Counted from the stretch's first letter, positions 1 through 11,770 are shown. The stretch: 64,000 nt of DNA from Phanerodontia chrysosporium (GCA_001910725.1 MJGA01000004.1:1922001-1986000); one strand, 5' to 3'. Made by a program: numbers and translations. The notes: generated by a model not told the origin, from the letters alone.

Positions 1-670
1 GTGCGTAGCCAGCTTTGCATGCTGGTCGTTCGTGCTGATGCGGAGTGTAGCGTGCTTGGGGTTCCCCTCCGCCCTGGAGCCAATCATCAGGATTTACCTT
101 CGTCGCTGCGCGATAAGCGCAAGTTACAGGCAAACGGGAAGTCGAAGAGGGAGTATGAGAGTGAGTCTCGAGCAGGGTTTTCGCGGTTCCATGTCAACTG
201 ATGTAATTTCTGCGCAGAGCACTACAAACGCATCGACCGAGACGGGCAGTTTGCGACCATGCTCACGTCCATCAAGCCGCATAGCATGAACGCGACGGTC
301 CTGCATCCGACGGTACGCCGTCTGTTACTCGTCCCGACATCATGACTTATGCGTGTCATACACAGCAAAAGCGAGTGCTGACCGTCCGCGAGTGCGCCCG
401 CGCCCAGGGCTTCCACGACGGGCACCAGTTCCTCTCGGTGCACACCATACCGGCCAAGATTGTCGAAGATGTGAGTCCGGGTGTACGCCCTGTCTGATCG
501 GAGCGCACTGACATCCCCTTCAGCAACTTCGCCAGATTGGCAACGCTGTGCCCGTGCCGCTGGCACGCGCGTTGGGCAAGGAGCTCGGTAAGGCGCTGCT
601 GAAGACGTGGCGAGCGGAGGAGGCGGCCGCCCGCGAGTTGAGCCCGCGAGACGCGATGGAGGTCGAGTGA
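1..670 (+). CDS. DNA (cytosine-5) methyltransferase, 3' end only (left-edge partial)
   Basis: This is the C-terminal end of a DNMT1-type 5-methylcytosine methyltransferase, which methylates CpG-type sites in chromatin. Exons I read: about 51-160, 218-312, 366-470 and 524-670, with introns 161-217, 313-365 and 471-523; bases 1-50 look like the tail of another intron (GTGCGT start, TAG end), which is uncertain. The motif IX/X region is clear: QKRVLTVRECARAQGF, then RQIGNAVPVPLARALGK, ending TGA at 668-670. Both intron sites around this region (just before QKR and just after the ED dipeptide) match those in the full methyltransferase at 19580-24943, so the two are paralogues of the same lineage. 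The catalytic Cys and SAM-binding motifs lie outside the window. It converges on COA1. Confidence 0.88.
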
Positions 671-1088
671 GTAGGGGTTGTATCTGGCAGCGTCCGGTTC
701 TCGTATCTTGGTTTCATTGTCCTGGAAATATCTTGTTCTGTGCGTGACGCATGCTGTGAAGCGCGGGAATGGCCGTCCTGGCCAGGCACCGGGGACGGCA
801 TATCAGGCAAGGGACGGCCTTGTGGCGCAGATCAATCTGTGGAGCGGCGCCATGCGCCGCGCGAACGCAAGCGAGGCACAGCGAGGCCCGTCGATAGCCT
901 GGAGCCGCCCTGGCCATGGCGCAAGGTCGGGTCCCTGACCAGCCGGATCCGGGACTTTGGCCGGCTGCACGAGAATCGGATAGCAGATCGGGGGAGCTGT
1001 GCCTTGCCACGCCTCGTGTCCGCCATGTTATTACAGGTATTAAGTACAGGGAGGAGCAGTCCAGGATATGCGTCCGTGGGTCGGATGA
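671..1088. other. Intergenic, convergent 3' ends
   Basis: This 418-base gap lies between the stop codons of the methyltransferase (+) and COA1 (-). Open frames here are short and lack family motifs or sensible splice partners. I see only probable 3' untranslated sequence. Confidence 0.6.
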
Positions 1089-1939
1089 TCATGCGTGCAG
1101 CGAGTTTGTAGAAACCTCGATGATCTTGCCATTATCGCAGATGACCCGGAACCGTACTGCTTAGGAGTCAGATGGAGCCCCATTGCTATTGACGAGAAAC
1201 ACGCACGAATGGTGAAGGGTTCGCCTTTTGTTTTCCGTATGCTAGTAAAGTATAGAGTGCCAGCACCTGCAAAACATGACGCTAAGCATGGATCGCCGCA
1301 ACTGCCAATACTCGGACGCACCTTTGTGTCCCTTGATGCGGAAGGACAGGTCCACATTGCCCTGCAGCATGTGAACCTGAGGGCACCGTCAGAGCACGCA
1401 CGTGTAAAGCGAAGAATTCTGGACTCACCCCGCCCTTGATGTATGGGTCCCCATTCAGCCACCAGACAGGTTCGAAGCGGATCGCTTCCCCTAACTCCTC
1501 TCGCAGCTGCTCATTCTCCGCGACGGTGGTCATGATCTGCTTGACCACGGAGGATGACAGGCGTTCCTGGTTCGCGGCGTAGAGGTAGAATGCGCCCCAC
1601 GCCGAGACACCGAGGATGCTAGCAACAAGGATGCCCGGCCACTTGCGCTGGGTTTGCGGGAGGCGTCCGAGAGACAGAGCCGTCAGGATGCATACGGGAG
1701 AAGCGTCCAGGCACAGGACGTACCTGCAATGGAGGCAAGTCACGCTGAGGTCGCGCGTAGTACTCGCGCGGACGCGCTGTGTCCGAGAAAGTCTCGACCT
1801 CGGGTAGTGGCGGGATGGGTTGGCGTGCCTCAGAGGAGGTCGTCGTCGCGTATGTCCGGGGCAGGCGTACAAAGCGTGTGCTTTGCGACGCACGTACGCA
1901 TGAGTTGGCGCTTCGAAGGAGTGTCGTTCGCGAGGCCAT
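1089..1939 (-). CDS. COA1: Cytochrome c oxidase assembly factor 1 (COA1 family)
   Basis: COA1 proteins are inner-membrane factors that help early Cox1 maturation in complex IV assembly. Five exons on the minus strand: 1724-1939, 1429-1647, 1322-1376, 1207-1266 and 1089-1156, all GT-AG and in phase, giving 205 residues. The start at 1937-1939 yields an Arg/Ser-rich presequence of about 35 residues (RSANSCVRASQSTRFVRLPR) typical of mitochondrial import. One membrane segment follows at about residues 77-95 (GILVASILGVSAWGAFYLYA). The C-terminal domain contains the family pattern GAGTLYFTSIRKTKGEPFT, followed after a 50-base intron by RFRVICDNGKIIEVSTNS. Length and order fit the family. It is divergent from COG6 with 350 bases between start codons. 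Confidence 0.9.
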
Positions 1940-2289
1940 CGTGTCGAGACAGCAGGACAGGGTGCAGGGAGGAGTTGGCGGCTTGACTCGAGAGGGTGGT
2001 GAACGTGAAATAGCGGGGCTGCTGGGCGTCTGCCGCGGCCCACACGCGTCACGGACGGCGGGTCACAGCCCGTCACGCCCCGCCTTGCACAGGTCTCGCA
2101 GCGTCGCCGCGCACAAGTCTCACCAAGCCGCATGGCCACTGCAAGGGCAGCAATGCACCCGCTGCACCGCGCGCGCCCTCCGAGACACGCCCGCTGCTGC
2201 CTCCGACACCCCTCGCGGGCTGGTGACGCCGAGCAGGCGCCCACGGCCGATCAGGCGCGTCGCGAGCGCCTGCGTGCACCACGTCGGCC
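1940..2289. promoter_or_regulatory. Divergent promoter region COA1/COG6
   Basis: These 350 GC-rich bases separate the start codons of COA1 (-) and COG6 (+) and must hold both promoters and 5' untranslated regions. I see no clear TATA element or repeated operator. Open frames that cross it are shadows with no splice support. Confidence 0.5.
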
Positions 2290-5184
2290 ATGGCCAGCTC
2301 CCCCAAGTCACCCACGACGAACACCGCGACGAACCCGCTTGCGCTCCGGCTCTACAAGGTTCTCGCCGCGAACTTTGACGACGATGCCACACGCGAGGCC
2401 CTCGATACGCTTGCCGAGCTCTATGCGCCTCCGCCCCGCACCGGCCCTGCACCCACGCTGAAGACGAAGGGGAAGGATGTGCAGCGGGACTACGATGAGG
2501 ACCTGGACGACGACATACTGGAGGGTGGGATGGACGACACGGATAAGACTGCGGGAGACCCACATGCCGAAACCGAGCCCGTGCCCGGCGAGATCGCCGC
2601 GACCGCGCGCAAGAACCTGCGGCGCGACGTGGAGGGCAAGCTTGCGGAGTCGAGCCGGCGGTTTCTCGCGGCGTTTGCGGAGGTGGACAAGGTACGCCCT
2701 TCGGCTGTGTTCTCATCCATAGCATTGTACTAGACGCAGCGTTGTAGCAACTAGATACCCTCGCCGAGCACCTCGGCGCGATGCGCACGCGGTGCGATGA
2801 GGCGCAAGCGCAGCTACACACGACGAGCGACGCGTGCCGTGCGCTGCTGGATCGCGCGGGCAGCCTTCGTGAGCAAAGGCAAGCGCGAACGTGCGTATGG
2901 GCAAGGCTACAATCTGACACGCAGGCAGGCAGGACGTCACAACGCGTCAAAGCATCGTCTCTGCGTTCCTGGAACGCTTTACACTCGCCCCGGACGATGT
3001 CGACGCCATTCTCTCGCGTGACGTGCCCGTTAACCGACGTTTCTTCGCAGCAATGGACAAGGCGGAACGCATCCGCGATGACTGCCGCGTGCTCATGGCT
3101 GCCGAGGACGGCCCTACGAAAGCAGGGTATGCTACCACGCTTGTGCATGTATATATGCGGCTCAGCTGTGTGGGATATAGGGTGGATATTCTCACTACAA
3201 CGTCGGGATACCTTGAGCAAGCGTACGACAAGATATTCCGGTGGTGCTCCTTTGAGTTCCGCCAGATGGGTAGGGATGCCCAGCTGGAGGTTGACCCGTC
3301 GATGCGAGAGGCCGTCCGCAGACTGCGAAAACGTCCAGAACTACTCGCGTATGCCCGTCGCTCATTCCCGCCTCGCTACAACCCGCTGAGAATCTTTCTA
3401 GCGAAGCGCTAAATGTGCTGTCCCAAACCCGCCAAGCGACCCTACTGAGCTCCTTCACGGTCGCGCTGACGCGCGGCGGCCCGGGTGGCCTCCCGCGCCC
3501 CATCGAACTGCACGCGCACGACCCGCTGCGGTACGTCGGCGACATGCTCGCCTGGGTGCACCAGGCGATTGCGGCGGAGCGCGAGTTTCTCGAGGGGCTC
3601 TTTGGTCGGCACGCCGAGGAGGGCAAGCGGATGGTGGGTGCGCCGCGGACGCGCGGGGGCAGCGAGGAGGAGGAATGGATGGCTGAACTGATGGACCGCG
3701 CCGTGAGCGGGCTGTGCACGCCTCTGAAGGTGCGTGTCCCGTCCGCTAGCGCACCTTGGCGGGCGCCGTCCGCGCGCTGACACCGCCCGCAGGTCCGCGT
3801 GCAGCAGACGGTGCGCTCACAGGAGAGCAGCATCACGTCGTACAAGATCGCGAACCTGCTGCAGTTCTACCTGCTCACGATGCAGCGCACCATCGGCGAG
3901 GAGGCGACGCTCTCGCGGGCGCTGCGCGAGTAAGTGGCCCTGATGCGGCGGCGCGACGCGATTGGTCTGACGTCGCTTGGTGCGTACAGGATGACGGACT
4001 TTGCATTCAAGGTGTTCTATGATGCGGTCGAGGCACAGGGCCGATCGATTCTGAAGGTCCAGCTGGTACGTGTGCGGTCTCATATTTCCTATTATTGCAC
4101 TGCAACTGCGTCCGTGGGCTGATGACTATCCTGCCCGATTCAGGAGCTCGACGACCCGGCCGTGACGCCTCCGCTCGCGGTCCTGGATCACGCGCAAGTG
4201 CTGCGCGAGATCCTACTTGTGTACGAGTCCTCGCTCGGCGACGAGGCTTCTCTCCGGGACGGCGGGGACGACGGGCGAGAGGCTGCGGCCGAGGGGTGCC
4301 GCGTCATCCTGGACCGTATGGTTGATCCCGCCATTGAGATGTGTATCGTCGCCGCAGAGGAGAAGCACAGGTCTAGACCAAGTTGGGACCGTGAAGTGTT
4401 TGTTATCAACGCGATGACGTATCTTCAGGTGCGCGCGCACTGTCTCACGGCCTTGATGATCGGAGACCCTTCCGCTAGTATCACACAGACTGACCATTTT
4501 GCTTCCGCTACGTCGGGGGTGCACAGGGCGTCCTGGAACCGTTTGCGTTCACGGCAGAGAAACAGAGTGTCATCCAAGGGCTCGTCGAGGGGCGGGTCAT
4601 ACAGCTCATTGAGGACCACGTTCGTCATACCCCGTTGCTTCACGACGCTGGTGGACTTACTGTTTATTCGCATGCGCGCGACGGCAGTATGCGAACCTGC
4701 TCGCGGACAGCGGTCTGGGTGAGATCATCGACGCATGGGGGATGCGTCAAGGGAACGTGAGTCCACGCTAGCTAGACCCGGGGTGCCGGGAGACCCGCTG
4801 ATCTGCTGACGATGGCGTCCCATGGCTATCCGCCTTTAGGAACCGCTGTCTCACCTGCCGTCTGCGTCGACGAGCCGGCTGCAGGCGGCGCTGCACCGGT
4901 TCTCTGGGTGGCTGACGAGCAAGGCGGTGGACCACCCGCCGCGGCTGGCGGCGCTGAGCGTGCAGAGCGTGGCGGGGCGCGTGCACCGAGCGGCGCTGTC
5001 GCGGCTGGTCGGGGCGTACCGGCATCTGTGCGAGGAGGTCAGGAGGCCGGAGAACAAGTACGAGGCAGCAGCGACGGTGCTGGGGAGCGAGCGGCCGTTT
5101 GGGCAGGTACATCTGCTGTGGCAGATCTTTGGAATTGAGGAGGAAGGGGGCGAGATAGACGGCCCCTGTGGGTCGGGACAATGA
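2290..5184 (+). CDS. COG6: Conserved oligomeric Golgi complex subunit 6
   Basis: COG6 is a lobe-B subunit of the COG tether that captures retrograde vesicles at the Golgi. Eleven exons: 2290-2691, 2748-2878, 2929-3126, 3181-3348, 3402-3729, 3793-3929, 3990-4065, 4144-4428, 4527-4619, 4688-4756 and 4840-5184, giving 743 residues. Family hallmarks are SRDVPVNRRFFAAMDKAERI, KIFRWCSFEFRQMGRD, LPRPIELHAHDPLRYVGDML and, later, EPFAFTAEKQ. Length matches fungal COG6. The second intron is best read with a GC donor (AG|GCAAG at 2879), which gives the smooth join LREQRQDVTTRQ; a GT donor 12 bases downstream is also in frame and would add four residues. The gene is followed at 5514 by the heat-shock factor on the same strand. 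Confidence 0.93.
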
Positions 5185-5513
5185 TATCTGTACTCTGGCG
5201 GATGCGTACGACAGCGCAGGACGTCCTTTAGCCTCAGCGAGGCCCACACAGGTGCACACAGGGCCATCGATGGCCCGGCCTGACACGATCAGGAGACGCC
5301 CTAAAATGGCAATTTGGTACACGTGGCGCAAGCGCCGGCCTTACCCAGTTTTGAACAGGCCCTGGCGGTTTGGCGCCGGGGCTCGCCCTTCACATCCGAC
5401 GCTCACCTCCCGCCGCCCGCACGCCTCCCTTTGCTTATCCTCTCTCTCATTTCGCTCCAAGTCGCCTACTTCCACTGTGTATCATATCCACGGACTCGCT
5501 AACATAATTATTT
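5185..5513. promoter_or_regulatory. COG6/HSF spacer and HSF 5' leader
   Basis: The gap holds the COG6 3' end and the promoter of the heat-shock factor. The last 30 bases (a GCTAAC box at about 5499, then TTATTTATGTCTGCAG to 5527) look exactly like an intron 3' end that overlaps the proposed ATG at 5514. The heat-shock factor may therefore have a spliced leader and an alternative N-terminus. I did not see a convincing array of inverted nGAAn units. Confidence 0.45.
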
Positions 5514-7757
5514 ATGTCTGCAGACCAGCAGCTGGCCATTGCGAGAGCACCCAGAGGCGAGTCTACTCATCTCAGCAGGACTGCCGCCAAAGTCGTCCCT
5601 CCCTTCCTTCAGAAACTCTATGAGTACGTCCGTGTCCTCCTTCTCCCTCGCGTCGATGCTCACCAGCACACACTAGGATCGTCAACGACCCAAAGAACGA
5701 CGAGTTAATTAGATGGTCAGACGCTGGAGACTCGTTCTATGGTCAGGACCCTTGTATTCATCGCACGTTCCGGGTCGTCAACTGATCCTTCAGTTCTCAA
5801 CCATGAGCGTTTTGCCCGCGAGGTACTCGGACGATGGTTCAAGCACCAGAAGTTCACCTCCTTCGTCCGCCAGCTGAACATGTACGGCTTCCACAAGATC
5901 CCCCACCTCCAACAAGGCGTCCTTAAGAGCGACACCGATACCGAGCCGTGGCATTTCGAGCACCCGCACTTCCACCGTGGGCAACCAGACCTCCTTTGCC
6001 TCATCCAACGCAAGAAGCAGCCCACACACGCCAACGACGAGATCCCCCTCGACATCAATGACCCCGCAAATGGCGGCGTCGCAAACCTCACTGCTGGCCA
6101 GCTCCTCGATATCAATTCAATCATGAACGGCATTGCTGCTATCAAGCGCCACCAGCAAGCCATTTCCGCTGATCTCAACGAGCTAAAGTCCTCGAATCAG
6201 CACTTGTGGCAAGAGGCCATTGCTGCGCGCGAACGGCACAAGAAGCACCAGGATACCATCAACCGTATCCTGAAATTCCTTGCCGGGGTGTTTGGGAACA
6301 GCGCAGACGCGGTAAAACACGATGGTTCCCACAACCCGCCCCATGTCATCCCGCGCAAGCGTCAACGTCTCATGATTGGTGACGGCGGTATGTCGGAAAA
6401 GCGGAAAAGTGCTCTTGTTGAGGAGATTGATGAAGACGACGACCTGCAGAGTGTCCAGTCTGATGGTGCACGTACAGGTAATGTCCTGCGTCATTAATGT
6501 CGCGCGCTTTACGTCGTGCTGACGGCGACCTTTATCAATAGCCCCTTTGTACGCGTCTATAGACCCTCTCACACCCTCCGAAAATGTACAATCACCCCGA
6601 TCCCCGACCACACCGTCCATCGCACCAAGCGAGGGCATCGGCCCGACCGTCACGGACATCTCGTCTATGCGACCGTCGCCGGGTCCCGTCGGGCGTCCTT
6701 CGGAGGCCATGATCAGGTCTTCAACTGACCCCTCTCTCCGCACGACCCCTCAGCCGACTAGCCCATCCCAGGCCCACGCTCAGTATGGTCGGGCAGACCG
6801 CGAACGCACGCCTACCCAGCAATCATCGGCACTCATGCCGGTTGGCAGCTCTGTTCATGGAAGTTCGCCACATGGCGATTGGCCCCAGTCGCTCCAGGGC
6901 TTGGTCAACTCTCCTGGACAGCTTCAGAGGCTTATGCACGCACTCGCGTCTCAACAGAACCAACCCGCGCCGGCCATTGTCCCCTCGGATGTCGACCACC
7001 AGACGCTCGATCCGAGGGCGACGACATACCAGATGACGCCTTACGATCCCAACGCTTACGACTTTTCTCGTCTCCGCACCGATCTCCCACCCCCTCCCAC
7101 AGGAAACAACAACAGCCACCATCGTATTCAACCCGCCGCTCTTGCACCCTCGTTGCTTGGTCATCTCTCCCAAAAGGACGATGACGGTCCGTCCCTCGAG
7201 CCGCTCATCGAGAACGCGAATCGTTTGCAGAAGACCTACCGTGATGCCGCTGAGATTGAAGCAGATGTCGATGCTCTCCAGTACAGTCTTAACTCGCTTA
7301 TTAATGGCCTCGGTCTTGACCCCTCCTCACTCCATACCTCCCGTACGCCTGACCCCGTCGCGACACCGGCGTCGCTCAACAACCAGGGCATGCTCCGCAG
7401 GGCGCGGAGGGCATGCACCACGACCCGACGTCCGACTTCGACTTTGACGCGTTCCTGAACGAGATCTCGACCCGGACCGGCGTCGACTCGTCGAGCTACT
7501 CGGACGTGACGTCGCAGTTTGACCCGGCGACGCCGCTCGACGGCACGACGGTCGGAGACGCGTCGACGGACCAGCTCACGGCGTTCCTCGACGACGTCTC
7601 GTCCACGGACTCGTCGCTCAGCGACGCGCTCGACTTCAGCAAGCAGCCCCGGCGGAGCGCGGGCGCAAAGCGCAAGTCGGACGTCGTAGAGCTGCCGCCG
7701 CCCCTCCCTGCGCAAGACACCGGTGCCAGCGCGCCCAAGACGAAGCGCAAGCGATGA
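5514..7757 (+). CDS. HSF1: Heat-shock transcription factor (HSF1-like)
   Basis: HSF binds nGAAn repeats as a trimer and drives stress genes in the nucleus. Exons 5514-5623, 5677-5741, 5794-6477 and 6542 onward. The winged-helix DNA-binding domain spans about residues 28-135 and includes WSDAGDSF, then HERFAREVLGRWFKHQKF, then TSFVRQLNMYGFHKIPHL. A heptad-rich trimerisation region follows (about 175-225), then a basic run RKRQR and a long Ser/Pro/Thr-rich tail with an acidic, aromatic segment near the end (DPTSDFDFDAFLNEIST). Near 7343-7400 the frame moves by -1. Either a 44-base intron (7343-7386; 676 residues) or one missing base close to 7400 (691 residues) repairs it. The stop is at 7755-7757. 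The start codon overlaps a possible intron acceptor, so the first residues are less sure. Confidence 0.92.
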
Positions 7758-8220
7758 ACGAACGCCGAAAAACCCCGCCTCTTCTTCGTTCTGGTAACGC
7801 ATTCGACCGCCCATGATGCTGCTGGATATAGATGTGTACTTGTACGAATATATAGTATAGTGTATTCATACGCGACCTCGGTGACGACAAAGGAGCCCCA
7901 ACTCCTCTTTCCCAACTACACCACGACGACACACAACACAACACACACACAGGACATATGATTCGACAAATGATGGGTATATAGTTGTGGTGGCTTCCAT
8001 TAGCGTAGCGACAGTCCATACACGAGCGCTGTCCCGTATAAATATGTAGGTTAGCACAGCATAATTCCACATCAATCGAATAGTGCACTGTAGTACTACG
8101 ACGTAACGAGCGTGAGCGGCGACAGATCAAGCAAGCGAACAAAAGAGAGAGGTGCTGGGCGGGTAGGTATATATATATACGCATGAGATGAGAAGGAACG
8201 CGAGGAAAAGGCAATCAAGA
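7758..8220. other. Intergenic, convergent 3' ends
   Basis: AT-richer sequence between the stops of HSF (+) and the arrestin-like gene (-), with TATATAGTATAG near 7850 and a TA repeat (TATATATATATA) at about 8167-8178. These could serve 3' end formation on either strand. No coding signal seen. Confidence 0.5.
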
Positions 8221-11200
8221 TTATGGGTCATCCATGCCGACCTTGGGCGGTAGCGGCGGCGGCGGGGGGACAGCGAAGGGGGCGGCGTGCGCCTCGAAGC
8301 CGGGGTTGAACGGCGTGAACGGGCGCAGCTCGAGGCCGGTGTCGACGTGCAGCGGCGGCGCGTAGCCGTCCTCGTGCTCGCGGTCGATCGCCTCGATCTG
8401 CGTCGCGAGCGCGTGGTCCTCCTGCAGCGTCTCCTCCATGTACTCGCGCGGCGGCTTCGGCGGGAGCACCGGGCGCGGCGCCGGCGCCGGCGCGAACGCG
8501 TCGCTGTAGTGGCTCCCCGAGCTCACGCTCGTGTGCCGCTCGACGCCGTCCCCGTGCCCGGTCGGGCTCCCGCCGTTCGCGTGCCCGTTCGCGTGCCCGT
8601 TCACGCCGTTCGGCGGCGCATAGCCCAGCGGGGGCGGGGAGTACATCGGCGAGTGCAGCGACGGCGGGGGTGGGGAGTACATCGGTGCGTGCATCGCCGG
8701 CGGGGGCGGCGGCGAGTACGCAGGGGACGCCGCGGCGCCCCGCTCCTCGGCCTCGTACATCGCGCGCAGGCGCGCCTTCTCCTCCGCCGCCGTGAGCGGG
8801 CGCGAGCCGCTGGGGCCAGGCGGCGGCGTCGGCTGCGCGCGGGGCGTGGGGAGGCTGCGCCCGTGCGTGCCGCGTGCGGCGGGGGGCGGCGGCGGCGGCG
8901 TCGAAGGCACGGGCGCGAGCGCCGCGGCATCTTGCGCCTCGTACCGCCGGCGGAGCGCCTCCTTCTCGCTGAGCGCGCTCCCGTTCGCGTACGGCGCGGG
9001 CGATGTCGGCGGCATGTACGCGGGCGCGTCGATCGGCGGGGGCGGCTGCTGTTGCTGCAGCTGCTGGCGCTGCGCGAGCTCGGCAGCGTCGCGCTCCTCG
9101 TACATCCGCCGGAGCTTCTCCTTCTCGGTGAGGTACGACGGCTGCGAGGGCCCCACGCCCGCGCCTGGCGGCGGACTTGCGATGCGTGCCGCGTTCGGGT
9201 ACAGCGCATCGTACGGGATCGGCGACGACGGGTGCTGCTGCAACGGCGGCGGCGGCGATCGCGCGGGGGAGGACGGTGCGGGCGGGGACACCGGCGGCGG
9301 GGGCACTGGGACCTGCTTGGGCGTCGACGGCACGTCGTTGAACGCGATGCCCTGGTTCCGCGCGACCGCGGCGGTCGCCTCCTGGTACCGGCGGAGCGCC
9401 GCCTTTTCCTCCTCTGCGGTCGGGTAGGAGCGCTTCGCCGGCGCCGCACTCGCGGCGGGTGCGGCGTTGCGGCCCATGGAGTTGAGCGCCTGTGAGTACA
9501 TCGCAGCGCCGGCGGACAGGGACGACGGGGCAGGCGACGTCGCGGAGCCGTTCGCGCCGTGCGAGCTCGCGGGCCGTTGAGAGGAACCGCCGCCGTTGGG
9601 CTCGTCGACCGACCCCTGCGTCTTGCGCACGGCTTCCTTCGCCTGGTTGAACAGCCGGGCCTTCTCCTCTTCCGCGCTGAGCCAGCCGGCTCGCGATGAC
9701 GACATGCTGTTGGTCGTCGCCGCATGCTGAAGGATGGGCCCGGCGTCGCGGACGGGCGTCGGCGAATGTAACTGACACGCGAAGCAGGCCAATCAGCGCC
9801 AGGATACAGCTACACAACCGCACGACACGCACCTCAACCGGCGGGCTCTGCGCACGCACCGCGGCTCCCTGCACCTGCTCGACCTGGGCCTTCGCGTGCT
9901 CGTAGAGCATCCGCTTCTCCTCCTCGGCATTCAGGAACCCGCGCTGCCCAGGACGCCCGGACCCGAGGCTTGTATTCCGGCGGTGGCTCGCAGCGAGCAG
10001 GTTCTGGTTCCGCACCTCCTCTGGCATGTCCTCGCCAAAGTTGGTCACCGTCAGCCTGTTCCCCGCCGGCGCCATCCCGCGCCCGCTCGAGCGCGGGCGC
10101 GCGGTGGCGGTACCCGGCGGCGAGAGCGGCCCGCCAATCGTCTGCAGACCCTGGTCGATGCTTGCGCCGCGCACCCTGTTCCCGAACTCGTCGACGTTCC
10201 GACCGTACGCGCTCGGCGCCGTCTGAAAGTTGTTGGTCGGCCGGGCCTCCGTCGCCTCGGAGGAGCTGTCAGTAATCACCGTCCCCGGCGCGGGATTCAT
10301 GTACGGATGAGGGTTCGGCTGGCGCATTGGTGCCGCAGTCCCGTTGCCGATGCTTGGCTGGGCGACATGCGTTTGGGTATGCGAGGACACATTGGGAGCA
10401 AGGCCAATCCGCCTGGCATGGTGTTAGCGACGACGCGGGAGGTTCAACGTGCAGCCGTACCTGACTGCCTCCACCGACACTGATCTTGGCCAGTTTGAGA
10501 TGATGATGGGCAGGTCCATGACAAGGGGCTTGCCTGTCGCCAGGAGCGCCTTGACAGTCAGCACGTACGTGATGTCAATGTGCCGCGCAGCGTTGAGGGT
10601 CGTGCTGGTGTGGTGCGAGGGCACGGTGATCGCGAGCTCGGCCTTGTGCTGCATGCCGGTGTACAGGGTCTGGTTCACCGGCACCTTTTGCTCGCTCACG
10701 TTGCCCGTCTTGACCTGCGGGGCGGCCTTTTTGCCGACGGTGTTGGGCCCCGCACGGAACACGGTGGTTTCCCGGAGCGAGAACTCGAAGCCGCGGAGCA
10801 CCATCGTCTGCGGGCTCTCGCTCCTGACGAGGGCCATGACGGCAATGCGGTCGCCGGGGCCGTAGCAAGTGTTGGTGCGCTCGACGAAGAGGGTGATGCC
10901 GTCCGCGCTGATGTTGCGCGTCTCTGGCTGGGAGTACACGGGCCATGTCGAGTGCAGCTCGTGCTTGTCGATGATGATCGGGGCAGAGGTCGAGACGATG
11001 ACGTGCTTGTCGCGGCGGAGGAAGCCTCTGCAAAGCAGAGGGCGTCAGCAGACGGCAAGGGGGGAGGAGGGGAAAGAGAGACGTGCTTCTTGCCCTTGAT
11101 GCAGAGCGTCGCGATGAGCTCGTACTTGATGCCGGCTGGAAACCTAATCAGCGCGTGGAGCAAGGTTCGTTCGGTACGGGATACGCACCGCCTTTCTCGA

Positions 11201-11770
11201 GCGCGATGCTCGGCGGGATCGATTCCGGTATGCGAATGGAGAAGGGAAAGTCTTGCTGGAGAGGGCGGGGACGGTGGGTCAGGGCACGCTGCTTGGGCGC
11301 GAGAGGGCGTGGAGACGCACGGTGGACAACAATGAGTACTCCTCGCCGGACTGCCAGAGGTTGACGGGGCTCTGGCCGACAAAGTCGAAGAAGGTGTTGG
11401 CGATGCCGCCGCCGGGGAGTGTCTCGACTTTCCTGAGCTCGATGCGGACCCACTTTGCCTTGACGCCGCCGGGGCCCACGCGCACCTCTATCGCCTGGGT
11501 GAATGATGAGCGAGTGGGTAATAGCAGAGTGGGGATGGAGCGTACGCCTTTGACGGCAGCCTGAGGCCTGTCGGGGCCTGGAGGGATGCCTGGGTAGCCT
11601 GGGGAGAGGGTATCAACACGGATCGCTTGGGAGAGCACGTCCGAGACACCGTACCCTGGACAAAGTCGACATTAGGTGGTGGTCGTAATGTTCTGGAAGG
11701 GAGAGAGACGGTCAGCGACGAGGAACGGGAGTGCAGAATGGAGAGGAAGGTACAATTTTGCCTGAGACAT
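8221..11770 (-). CDS. Arrestin-domain trafficking adaptor with repeat-rich tail
   Basis: This is an alpha-arrestin (ART/Rod1-like) protein, a family that links plasma-membrane transporters to Nedd4-type ubiquitin ligases. Nine exons: 11754-11770, 11655-11692, 11546-11598, 11321-11494, 11189-11255, 11087-11135, 10461-11027, 9833-10412 and 8221-9771, giving 1031 residues. The arrestin N lobe (about 5-170) contains QSGEEYSLLSTQDFPFSIRI; the C lobe (about 180-320) contains YSQPETRNISADGITLFVER and ends near SVSVEAVRR. The remaining 700 residues are low-complexity, rich in Pro, Ala and Ser, with six copies of an EEEK...L...Y motif and YSPPPP blocks. I found no strict PPxY site in the tail. The first coding exon is only 17 nt. 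The intron at 11028-11086 needs a GC donor (AA|GCACGT) to keep frame into GFLRRDKHV. Confidence 0.88.
8730..9945 (-). repeat. Six-copy EEEK-x-x-L-x-x-Y protein motif in arrestin tail
   Basis: Within the arrestin-like protein six segments share the pattern (L/P)(T/S/N)(A)EEEK..L...(Y/F)E.A: FLNAEEEKRMLYEHAKAQVE (about 9878-9940), WLSAEEEKARLFNQAKEAVR (about 9630-9690), YPTAEEEKAALRRYQEATAA (about 9370-9430), YLTEKEKLRRMYEERDAAEL (about 9075-9135), ALSEKEALRRRYEAQDAAAL (about 8925-8985) and PLTAAEEKARLRAMYEAEER (about 8740-8805). Spacers are Pro/Ala-rich. The copies are diverged at the DNA level, so this is an old protein repeat, each unit likely a short amphipathic helix. Confidence 0.8.

Noticed and set aside
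1282..2244. A 320-codon minus-strand open frame over COA1
   Set aside because: It reads through introns of COA1; only the part around the membrane segment is real and is already in the COA1 model.
8228..10390. A 720-codon open frame on the minus strand overlapping the arrestin-like gene
   Set aside because: It is a shadow frame rich in Arg and Ala; the true exons in the neighbouring frame carry arrestin motifs and phase-consistent introns.
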